DNA of 27,387 nt, from assembly GCA_026391115.1 (NCBI GenBank), contig JAPLER010000110.1:26133-53519 (forward strand), written 5' to 3'. This DNA is from Bacteroidota bacterium (lineage in GTDB: Bacteria; Bacteroidota; Bacteroidia; Chitinophagales; Chitinophagaceae). A model generated the notes under the pieces. That model was not told where the DNA came from, did not search any database, and saw nothing but the letters and a program-made list of their open reading frames with translations. Below are positions 1 to 9,900 of this stretch, one piece after another (the first letter of the stretch is position 1; the number at the start of each line of letters is the position of its first letter). The position numbers and the translations under genes are program-made.

Positions 1-1
1 T

Positions 2-2869
2 GGAGATGGCTTTGTCGATAGTAATAAAATACAGTTTAATTATACCTATTCAAATTTCAATAACTATAACGTACAGTTAGTTATTCAAAACAATTTTGGA
101 TGTTTTGATACTACTGTAAAAAACATATCTGTACTGGTGAATTTTGATAGTTCCATTTTGTTGAATAATAAAGACACTTCAATTTGTTCGAGTAAGTCTC
201 TTTCATTAATTTCTAGCAATAGCTTTACCGATTTTTGTTGGTTATCATCTGACAATAGTTTAACAGGTAGTGTGGTAAATCCTATGGTTACTCCCATCAA
301 TACTACAACGTATACTTTAACCACAAAAGCATTAGGAAATAATTTAATTTTAAATGGAGATTTTGAACAGGGAAATTCAGGTTTTGAAACAGATTATGTT
401 TTTAATCCTGGAACAGCAGGTGCTATTCAAGGAATATATACTATTGGTAATAATCCCAAAAATTGGCTAAGTGCTTTTGCAGCCTGTACAGATCATACAC
501 CTGGTACTACAAACGATAAAATGTTAATGCTAGATGGAAGCACAAAATCAGGTGTTGAATTATGGCGTCAAACAATATTTGTAAAACCAAATACTACTTA
601 TAATTTTTCTTTTTGGCTGCAATCAATAGTTGCACAAAACCCTGCTGTAATAAAAGTAAAAATTAATGGAAAGTATTTCGACAATTCTATTAAAGCAGAT
701 TTAGCAACTTGTTCTTGGAAAAATTTTAATGCTAACTGGCACTCTAGCACTTCATCTACTGTAACAATTACTTTAGAAGATTCAATTATAGTAAGTCAGG
801 GAAATGATTTTGTAATTGATGATATTTCTCTTAATGAGATTACTCTCAAACAAGATTCTATGAGAGTATTTGTTAGCAAACCAACAACACAAACAATTAA
901 CCAAACCATTTGTTTTGGACAATCGCTTAATGGCTACTCAACTTCAGGAAATTACCAAGATAAATTTTTAAATATTTTTGGATGTGATAGTACTGTTAAC
1001 TTAAATCTTACAGTATTAAATGCACCAACAGTACAGAAAAAAACAGTTTCAGGTTGCGATAGTGTCATTTTAAATAGTGTTATATACACTACAAATCAGT
1101 TTGTAAAAGATACAATTAAAAATCAATTGGGCTGCGATAGCATCATTCTAGAATATGACATTAAAGTTCTATCCAAACCAGTAAATTTTATTAACCCTAA
1201 AAATATTACAGTTTGTTTAGATAAAAAATTTAGTGTTAATGGCTTTGCAAATTATTTATGGAATACAGGCGATACAAGTGCAAACATTAACTTAAATGGA
1301 TTAAATAAATATTGGGTAAGTGTTGCTAATGCTGATGGATGTAAAGGTAGCGACACTATTAATGTTAACTATAACAGTGCAACTTATGATAGTGTTAATA
1401 AAACTATTTGCTTTGGAGATAGTATTAATGGACATAAAGTAACAGGTATTTATAGAGATACATTGATTAACTATTTAGGCTGTGATAGTTTCAAAATTTT
1501 AAACCTTACAGTATTTCCTTCACCCAAAACAACATTAGATACATTAAAAGGTTGTGGTAGTGTAAGTTTTAATGGTTTTGCTTACACAAGCAATCAAATG
1601 GTAACCATCAAAACACCAAACCAATTGGGTTGCGATAGTATTATTGCACAACATCAAATCATCGTTTTATCTGCTGCTAACAATGTATTATTTAAAAACG
1701 ACACATCAATTTGTGAAGGAATAAAATTGACCCTTTATCCAGGAAGCTTTAAGAGTTATTTATGGAGTACAGGAGCTTTAGATACAGCCATTATTATAGA
1801 CAAAAAAGGCTTGTATTGGGTAACTGTTACCAATGCAGCTAACTGCTCTGTTACAGATACATTTAATTTGATAGATGTTTATCCTACCCCTAAAAACTTT
1901 ATTATACCAAATAAAAAAACTACTTGTTTGGGCAAAAGTTTTACGTTAAATGGGTTTAATAATTATCAGTGGAATACAGGAGAAAATACATCTAGTATTA
2001 ATTTAAATGGACTAGACAAATACTGGGTTGCAGTTACTAATACAAATGGTTGCCAGGGAACAGATACCTTGTATGTTACATATAGCAATGCTACTATAGA
2101 TAGTACTAGTAAAACTATTTGCTTTGGTGATAGTGTTAATGGTTATAAAACAACCGGCATTTACAGAGATACTTTGGCTAATTATTTAGGCTGCGATAGC
2201 ATTAAAATTTTAAACCTTACAGTTTTGCCAGCTTTGGTATTTACAAGTGATACTATTACAAGTTGTGAAAGCGTAATTTTTAATGGGGTAACTTATTATA
2301 ACAGCCAATTAGTTTCAACCATAATTAAAAACCAATTAGGCTGCGATAGTATTAACAGCCAACGGTTGATTGAAATTTTAACCAAGCCATTAAATTTTAT
2401 TTCCCCCAAAAAAATCACTACTTGTTTAGGCGAAAAGTTTTCGATATCTGGATTTAATAGTTATAAATGGAATACAGGAGATGTTGGCCCATTCATTAAT
2501 TTAAATGGGTTAAACAAATATTGGGTTGAAGTAGTTGGCAACAATGGTTGTGTTGGTAGTGATACTTTAACAGTTGAGTATTCTGGTAAATTCGAGCCTT
2601 CTGGCACCAATGCTTTTTCGCCAAATGGCGATGGTATTAACGATGAATTTAAACCTTATGCTAATAGTGGTTGTTTTAAAAAATATAGAATTGTTATTTT
2701 TAATAGAAATGGCCAAAAACTTTTTGAGTCTACCAACCCACTAAAAGCTTGGGATGGAAATTTTAATAGAAAGCCACTACCAATAGGTGTATACTACTAC
2801 ATCATAAACTTTGAAACAACAAGTGGACTTAGCGATGTAAAAAGTGGTTATTTAAGTTTGCTGCGATAA
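2..2869 (+). CDS. Large secreted repeat protein with T9SS type B C-terminal sorting domain (5' partial)
   Basis: The frame is open from base 2; the GTG at 137 is an internal valine codon, not the start. The first 45 codons read like the end of a PKD domain (GDG near the edge, then a typical NNFGCFDT strand), so the gene begins outside the window. A stretch at about 338-845 (starting NLILNGDFEQG, ending near FVIDDISL) resembles a galactose-binding or carbohydrate-binding jelly-roll domain. Then come three cysteine-containing modules rich in LGCDS, NTGD and NLNGLNKYWV. The last 90 or so residues contain AFSPNGDGINDEF, NRNGQKLFES and WDGNFNRKPLPIGVYYY, the hallmarks of the gliding-motility-associated (CHU_C, type B) sorting domain. 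Such proteins are exported by the T9SS and are often surface adhesins. The specific ligand is unknown. Family call is firm; function is inference. Confidence 0.9.
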   Translation, partial: GDGFVDSNKIQFNYTYSNFNNYNVQLVIQNNFGCFDTTVKNISVLVNFDSSILLNNKDTSICSSKSLSLISSNSFTDFCWLSSDNSLTGSVVNPMVTPINTTTYTLTTKALGNNLILNGDFEQGNSGFETDYVFNPGTAGAIQGIYTIGNNPKNWLSAFAACTDHTPGTTNDKMLMLDGSTKSGVELWRQTIFVKPNTTYNFSFWLQSIVAQNPAVIKVKINGKYFDNSIKADLATCSWKNFNANWHSSTSSTVTITLEDSIIVSQGNDFVIDDISLNEITLKQDSMRVFVSKPTTQTINQTICFGQSLNGYSTSGNYQDKFLNIFGCDSTVNLNLTVLNAPTVQKKTVSGCDSVILNSVIYTTNQFVKDTIKNQLGCDSIILEYDIKVLSKPVNFINPKNITVCLDKKFSVNGFANYLWNTGDTSANINLNGLNKYWVSVANADGCKGSDTINVNYNSATYDSVNKTICFGDSINGHKVTGIYRDTLINYLGCDSFKILNLTVFPSPKTTLDTLKGCGSVSFNGFAYTSNQMVTIKTPNQLGCDSIIAQHQIIVLSAANNVLFKNDTSICEGIKLTLYPGSFKSYLWSTGALDTAIIIDKKGLYWVTVTNAANCSVTDTFNLIDVYPTPKNFIIPNKKTTCLGKSFTLNGFNNYQWNTGENTSSINLNGLDKYWVAVTNTNGCQGTDTLYVTYSNATIDSTSKTICFGDSVNGYKTTGIYRDTLANYLGCDSIKILNLTVLPALVFTSDTITSCESVIFNGVTYYNSQLVSTIIKNQLGCDSINSQRLIEILTKPLNFISPKKITTCLGEKFSISGFNSYKWNTGDVGPFINLNGLNKYWVEVVGNNGCVGSDTLTVEYSGKFEPSGTNAFSPNGDGINDEFKPYANSGCFKKYRIVIFNRNGQKLFESTNPLKAWDGNFNRKPLPIGVYYYIINFETTSGLSDVKSGYLSLLR
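905..2585 (+). repeat. Three tandem coding modules in the T9SS cargo gene
   Basis: Three related units start at 905, 1403 and 2114, each opening with TICFGxSxNG, followed by NYLGCDS or similar, a KNQLGCDSI or related segment, NTGD and NLNGL(N/D)KYWV. Units 1 and 3 are about 500 and 470 bp. Unit 2 is about 710 bp because it carries an extra segment of about 70 residues that is itself related (NDTSICEG, SYLWSTG, LYWVTVTN). Parts of the DNA are also alike, for example the codons around LGCDS, which suggests fairly recent duplication or gene conversion. Confidence 0.8.
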
Positions 2870-3005
2870 CTTTAGTAACAATTCTATTACCATAAGTTTA
2901 TAGCAATAGTTTTTGGTGTTTATTTGTATCTCTTGCTATTATTGAAATGTATTTAAAAGTAGTTGTGGACTTTGTTATAAAGAGGTATTAAATAGTACCC
3001 ATTAA

Positions 3006-3262
3006 CAGAAACAGGAAGTAGGCTTTACTAAAGAACAGGTTAGCAGCAATTATGTTGATGTTAAAAATAAAAGTAAAGTTGCAACTTATTTGGTAGTGCT
3101 GTAAGTGTTTGTGACGATGAGATAAACAAATTACCTTAAGTTAAAGTAATTTACTTGTATATAGGTGTGGCTATTTTATTTGTGGCAGCAGCACTTTTGA
3201 TGTAATGGTTAGAACAAACTCTGAGCAAGGATTAACCGGAAGTTTTATTAAAAAATAAACCC
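3006..3262 (+). pseudogene. Possible decayed coding remnant between the cargo gene and ruvA
   Basis: The 447-bp gap 2870-3316 has no intact gene. From 3006 one frame reads KQEVGFTKEQVSSNYVDVKN and on to TYLVVL before a stop at 3102. A second frame takes over at 3101 and reads VSVCDDEINKLP, stop, then VKVIYLYIGVAILFVAAALL (a convincing membrane helix), stop, WLEQTLSKD, stop, PEVLLKNK. A helix followed by a charged tail across stops and one frame change looks like the 3' end of a dead membrane-protein gene. I do not recognise the family. The part 2870-3005 shows only a weak ATAGCAA/TTGCTAT inverted repeat around 2900-2940. Confidence 0.35.
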
Positions 3263-3301
3263 CTCTCAAAATATTCTAAATATATATTTACAATTTCCCT
3301 T

Positions 3302-3309
3302 TATTTTTG
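3302..3309 (+). promoter_or_regulatory. Bacteroidota-type -7 element before ruvA
   Basis: TATTTTTG matches the TAnnTTTG consensus used by the primary sigma factor of Bacteroidota. The final G is 7 bases before the ruvA ATG, so the transcript would have almost no leader. No clear TTG is seen at the -33 position. Confidence 0.5.
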
Positions 3310-3316
3310 GAGCAAG

Positions 3317-3904
3317 ATGATAGCTTTTGTAAGAGGAAACTTTGTAAATAAATCTCCAGCCAAAGTAATTGTTGATGTTAATGGCGTTGGGTACGATTTA
3401 CATATTAGTTTAAATACCTACGAGGCTATTAGTCAACAAGAAAATGGTCTTCTATACACTTATTTACACATTACTGAAAATGCACAAACGCTTTTTGGTT
3501 TTGCTGATGTTAAGGAGAAAGAAATTTTCTTGCATTTAATAAGTATTTCTGGTGTGGGTGCAACAACAGCACGAATTATGTTGTCTAATATGAAACCATC
3601 AGAAATTGCAAAATTTATAGTATCAGGCAGCGTTAATGATTTAATGAGGATCAAAGGAATAGGAAAGAAGACAGCTGAATTACTAGTGATTGGTTTAAGA
3701 GATAAATTAAGTAGTTTTTTAACAGAACAAATAACAACATCTAACAATTATACCCTAAACCCAATGGAGCAAGATGCAGTTGATGCGTTAATAGCATTAG
3801 GCATTAATAAACCATTGGCAGAAAAAGCAGTTAACAAAGTATTGCAAACAAATACTAATATTGCAGTACAAGATATTATTAAACTAGCATTAAAAAATTT
3901 ATAA
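3317..3904 (+). CDS. ruvA: Holliday junction branch migration protein RuvA
   Basis: RuvA forms the tetramer that binds Holliday junctions and directs the RuvB motor during recombination and repair in the cytoplasm. The 195-residue length is normal. The N-terminal OB fold is visible (MIAFVRGNFVNKSP, VDVNGVGYDLHIS, LFGFADVKEKEIF), followed by two helix-hairpin-helix motifs (ISISGVGATTARIML and RIKGIGKKTAELLV), a variable acidic linker around residues 135-145, and the C-terminal RuvB-binding three-helix domain starting near EQDAVDALIALG. The ATG lies directly after a TATTTTTG promoter element. sprA starts 37 bases downstream, so the two may be co-transcribed. Confidence 0.97.
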   Translation: MIAFVRGNFVNKSPAKVIVDVNGVGYDLHISLNTYEAISQQENGLLYTYLHITENAQTLFGFADVKEKEIFLHLISISGVGATTARIMLSNMKPSEIAKFIVSGSVNDLMRIKGIGKKTAELLVIGLRDKLSSFLTEQITTSNNYTLNPMEQDAVDALIALGINKPLAEKAVNKVLQTNTNIAVQDIIKLALKNL

Positions 3905-3941
3905 GTATAGGGGCATTTTTACCTAACCAAGGTTTCTTCTC

Positions 3942-6900
3942 TTGAAAAAAAATATTGTTACAGCTTTAGGCTATGCACTGTTTGGTATAATAGTATTATG
4001 CCAAGCCAATTACACTTTTGCCCAACAAAAAAATAGTTCAGATTCTTTGCGTTATCCATTACAAGATAGACGTGGAGATAGATTTACGTGGCAAAACAAA
4101 AACTCATTTAATATTGGAGATACTTCAATTTTGCATCAAACTATTGAGTACGATGCAAAAACAAAACAATATTATATTGTAGAAAAAATTGGCAAACGCC
4201 TTTATCGTAAACCCACTTATTTAACCTTTAAAGAGTTTTATGAGTTACAAAAAAAAGCACAGGAAGCAGCTTATTTTAAATTAAGAACAGATGCTCTTTT
4301 TGCTTTAAATAAAAAATTAGACAGACCCAAACCTATTGTTTATCCAAGTTTTTTTGATAGAACTTTTGGGCTTGGCAATATTGCACCAAACGCAGCAAAT
4401 ACCATTAATAATGCTGCCAGTCAAGTAAAAGGAAAAATTGAAGAGGGTAAAAATCAAGTAAATGGATTAAAAGGAAAAGCAGACGAAACCAAGAAAAATT
4501 TAAAAAACCCATTAGGTTTAATTGATATAAAACCAACAGGAAACATAGATATTTTAATGGGTTATCAAGGGCAATTTACAAATAATCCCACTTTGCCAGA
4601 AAGGGCTAGAAGAACAGGTGGTTTTGATTTTGATATGAATGCCAATGTGGGTGTAAATGCAAATATTGGAGACAAACTTAAACTTCCTATTAATTACAAC
4701 ACGCAAGCTAATTTTGACTTTAGCAATCAAATAAAACTAGACTATAAAGGCACACCAGACCAATTGTTGAAAAGCATTGAGGCTGGTAATATTGCGTTTG
4801 AAGCCAAAGGAACTTTAATACCAAGTGCAACCAATTTGTTTGGCGTAAAAACTAGTTTGCAATTTGGTAAATTAACATTTACAGCAGCTTTGGCCAATCA
4901 GCGTAGTACAAGGCAAGATCAAACACTACAAGGTGGAGCTTCCGTTACGCCTTTTCAAAAAAAGTTGAGCGAATATGAAGAAAACAGACACTTTTTAGTA
5001 GCACAACATTTTAGAAGGAACTTTAATACGGCAATGAGTAAGTTGCCTATTATTACTAGTCAAATTAATATTTCAAGAATTGAGGTTTGGGTTACTAATA
5101 GAAATGGTGCAACTGTAGATGCCAGAGATGTAATTGGCTTTACAGACTTAGCAGAGGGTGATGCAAATTTTGCAAATCCAATAATAAACCCAAATGCAAC
5201 AGTAGCTATGTCGCCATTCAATGGTGCATCTGTGCCTAATAATATTAATAATGGTTTATACCAAAAGTTAGCAAGCGATCCCAACAATAGAATCCCATCT
5301 CAAGTAAATGGAAATATGGTTAACCTAGGTTTACAACCTGTAAGAGATTACGAAAAAACATTTGCCAGAAAACTAACTACTAATGAATATACCTTTAACC
5401 CACAATTGGGTATGTTATCATTAAATTCTCAATTATTACCAGATGAAGTTTTAGGTGTTGCTTATGAATATTCTTTAAATGGAAAAGTTTATAAAGTTGG
5501 AGAATTTAGTCAGGAAGTAGCGTTAGACACAGCAACAAAATCTGCTGGGGTGCAAAAAATGTTGTTCTTAAAATTATTGAAAGCTACAAGTGCAAGAGTA
5601 CAATTGCCAATTTGGAGACTGATGATGAAGAACGTATATTCATTAGATATGGTGGGTATAAGTAGAGAAGATTTTAAATTGAATATTTTATACGACCAAC
5701 CAAGTGGTGGTTTAAACAGGTATTTACCACAAACTAATACTACAAGTGAGGGTAAACCTATTATTTCTTTAATTGGTTTAGATAGATTAAATAATAGAAA
5801 CGACCCACAACCAGATGGACAATTTGACTTTGTTGAAAGCTTTACCATTTACTCGCAATATGGTAGAATTATTTTACCAAAACTGGAGCCATTTGGTGCA
5901 GATCTAAAAGATATTGCTTACTCAAATCTTTCACCTGATACTATTAGTCAAAAATATATTTACCCTCAGCTATACGATTCTATTAAAGCTATTGCACAAA
6001 CCTATGCTAACCTAGATAGATTTGTAATGCAAGGTCAAAGCAAAGGAAGTGGTGGTAGCGAAATTTATTTGAATGGCTATAATATTCCTCCTGGCAGTGT
6101 GCGTATCAATGCAGGTGGAAGATTGCTAACAGAAGGTAGTGATTATACTATTGATTATAATTTAGGACAAGTAAAAATATTGAATCAAGCTATTTTAAAC
6201 AGTGGCGTGCCAGTACAAGTAAGCTACGAAAACAACGCCACTTTTGGTATTCAGCAAAAAGGATTTTTGGGTTTAAGATTAGATTATAAAGCTAACAAAA
6301 AATTTCATATTGGTGCAACAATGGAACGTTTAAATGAACGTCCATTTTTCACCAAGCAAAACATTGGCGAAGACCCAGTACGTAATACTATTTACGGTGT
6401 AGATTTTAGTTTTAAATCAGATGTGCCTAAACTTACCAAATGGTTAGATAAATTGCCTTTTTACAGCACAAAAACAATGAGTACCATTACTGCTTATGGC
6501 GAAGGTGCTTATTTTAAACCTGGCCATCCACCACAAATTGGAAGTGGCGGCAATGGCTTAATTTATATAGATGATTTTGAAGGAACAAGAAGTAGTTTAG
6601 ACTTGCGTTTCCCTTTATCTTCTTGGACACTGGCTTCCACACCACAAGGTGTTAATTATCCAGAAGCAATTTTATCTGATAGTATTCCTTATGGCTATAA
6701 CAGAGCAAAACTGGCTTGGTACAATATTGAAACCAATTTACAAGACAAAAACTCAAACACCAATCCTTTAAAAAATAATTTAAAAGAATTAAGCGACCCA
6801 CGTGTAAGACAGGTTTATACCAATGAGTTGTTTCCTCAACAAACAACAAATATTACTAATACGCAAACGCAAACTTTTGATTTAAGTTATTACCCAGAAG

Positions 6901-9900
6901 AAATTGGACCTTATAACTATTTGGCATCATCACAAAGACTAAATAGTAATGGTACATTTAAGTTGCAAGAAAGGCGATCTAAATGGGGTGGTATTATGCG
7001 TTCTATTGACCAAACAGATTTTGAAACCAACAACTTTGAATTCATAGAATTTTGGGTACAAGATCCGTTTTTACATGACTCAATAATTAATAATGGTGTA
7101 AAAAGAAGTGGTGGTAAATTAAAAATTAATCTAGGAAACATAAGTGAAGATATTTTAAAAGATGGTAAGCGTTTTTACGAAAATGGAATGCCTACTCCTA
7201 CATCTCCTGCACAAGTTGATAGCAGTACAACTTGGGGTAGAGTGCCTACTAACCCAATACAAGTTACAAGTGCATTTAGCAACGACCCCAATGATAGAGT
7301 TTATCAAGATGTGGGTTTTGATGGATTGGATGATGCTGGAGAAAAAAGAAAAAGGCAAGTGTATTTAGATTCTTTAACCACAGAGTTTGGCAGCTCTGCA
7401 CCAATTACACTTGCAGCTATAAGTGACCCAAGCCATGATAACTATGTTTGGTACAGACAAAGCATTTTTGATGATGTTAATGCTGGTATTTTAGAACGTT
7501 ATAAAAATTTCAATAACCCACAAGGTAATTCGCCAATTGCAGGTGGTGGTGCATTTTCACCTGCTGCTACACTTACACCAGATAATGAAGATTTAAACAG
7601 AGACAATACCTTAAACGAAACAGAACAGTATTATGAGTATGATATTGATATATTGCCAGGGATGGATGTAAATCAAGTAAAATACATTACAGATAAAAGA
7701 ACGATAAATGTAAAATATGCAAATGGTACAACAGGAAAAGAGAATTGGTTTTTATTTAGGATTCCATTAAAAGATTTTAGTAATAATGTTGGTGGAATGA
7801 CTGACTTTAAATCTATACGTTTTATGCGTATGTATTTAACAGGTTGGGATAGTGCTATCACTTTTCGTTTTGCACGTTTAGATTTGGTGCGTAACCAATG
7901 GCGTACTTTTAATTTTGAAGTAGATACTGTAGGTGGTTATTATCCTGTTGCAACTTCATCAACCAATCCATCTACATTTAATGTATTGGCTGTAAATCTT
8001 GAGGAAAATAGTAATCGTACACCTGTAAACTATGTTATTCCTCCAGGTATAGAGCGTGTGCAACAATTAAGCAATAATGGTGTTAATTTATTATTGAATG
8101 AGCAAGCATTATCAATGCGTTTTAATAATTTGCTACCTAAACAATCTCGTGCTGTATTTAAAACTTTAAATATGGACATCAGACAATATGGTAAATTAAG
8201 AATGTTTGCACATTTAGACCAACCAGAACATCCATTGTATGTTATTAAAAACAATGATATGAATTTGGTGGTACGTATTGGGCAAGATTTTTTAAGCAAC
8301 TATTACGAAGTTAGAATTCCATTGCAAGTAACAGCTGCAGGCAAATACAATGCTGCATCGGCAGATAAAGTTTGGCCAGATTCTAACAACTTAGACATTA
8401 ATATGCAAGATTTAATTGCAGCCAAAGTTGCAAGAAATAGTTTTGGTGGTGTAGATAAAATTTATCGCCAAATAATGGGCAATAAAACCATTAGTGTATT
8501 TGGTAATCCCAATTTGGGAGAAGTAAGAGGTATTTTGGTGGGCGTTGAAAATACCAATGGAACGGGTAGTGCTGCTGGCGAAGTTTGGATTAATGAATTA
8601 CGATTAAGTGATATTAATGAAGTAGGTGCTTATGCTGCCTTAGGTAGAGTAGATGTACAATTGGCAGATTTAGGTAAACTAAGCGTTAGTGTAAATACAC
8701 ATACACAAGGCTTTGGAAGTATAGAAAGTAAAATTGGTCAACGCAGCAGAGACAATTTAACACAGTTTGATGCAGCTTTAAGTATTGATGCAGGTAAACT
8801 TTTACCTAAGGAAGCCAAACTTTCTGTGCCAGTATATGCAAGTATTAGTAAAACTACCTTAAAACCACAATTCGATCCATACGACAAAGACATTTTATAT
8901 AATGATAAAGTAAATAGTTTCAAGGATCAAAGCAAAAGAGACTCTATTAAAAATATATCTACTGATCAAACTACTATCAAAACTATAAATGTAACTAACC
9001 TTAGAGTTGCAGCTAGCCCTAAACCCAAGTTGTGGAGTTTAAGTAATTTTGATTTTAGTTTCTCTTATACACAAACCTACAATACAAGTCCAACAGTTGC
9101 CGAAAATAAAGTAGATAAATATCGTGGTACAATTGGTTATAACTATCAGCATACATCAAAATATATAGAGCCATTTAAAAAATTAAACAAATCAAAAAGT
9201 AAATGGTTTGGATTAATTAAAGAATTTAACTTCAACTTAATTCCTTCTACAATTGGTGTTAAGGCAGATATTAATCGTCAGTATGGACGCTTTATTCCAC
9301 GTATTGTAAATACAGATTTAACAGGAAAATATAAAGTGGAAAGAGTAGATACTACATATGATAAATATTTCAACTTTGATAGATTCTACACCGTTCGTTG
9401 GGATGTAAGTAAATCTTTAAACCTAGATTTTAATGCTGTAAACAATGCACGTGTAGATGAGCCTTATGGTGCACTAGATACCAAAGCCAAAAAAGATAGC
9501 GTTAAAGACAATTTCTTTAATGGTGGCAGAAGTTTTTACTATACCCAAAAATCAATAGCAAGTTATACTTTGCCATTAAGCAAGTTTCCATTAACAGATT
9601 GGATTACTGCAAGATATTCTTATAACACTTTCTACAATTGGATTGGTGCAAGTAGAGTAGCAGTAGAATTGGGCAATAGTCTAGAGAATGGTCAAGACAA
9701 TACAATGACAGCCCAGTTTGATTTAAGTAAACTATACAACAAAAGCAGGTTTTTACGCAGTATAGAAAACCCTTTACCAAAAGGAATGTCGCCACAACCA
9801 GTTAATGATTTACTTAAAAACCTTCCAACCAAAGAAGAAGCTTTAAAAGATTTAAAAGGAAAAGCACGAGATGTGGCTTTGACAAAATGGAAAAAACAAA

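Noticed and set aside
137..139. GTG as start of the left-edge gene
   Set aside because: The same frame continues to base 2 with a PKD-like sequence, so the GTG is an internal codon.
905..2585. CRISPR-like array in the repeated region
   Set aside because: The repeats are long in-frame protein modules, not short identical repeats with spacers; no cas genes are present.
2900..2940. Terminator after the cargo gene (ATAGCAA/TTGCTAT)
   Set aside because: Seven AT-rich pairs with a loop of more than 20 bases and no T run; too weak to call.
5510..5848. 112-codon frame antisense to sprA
   Set aside because: Shadow of the sprA beta-barrel coding sequence without recognisable domain or start signals.
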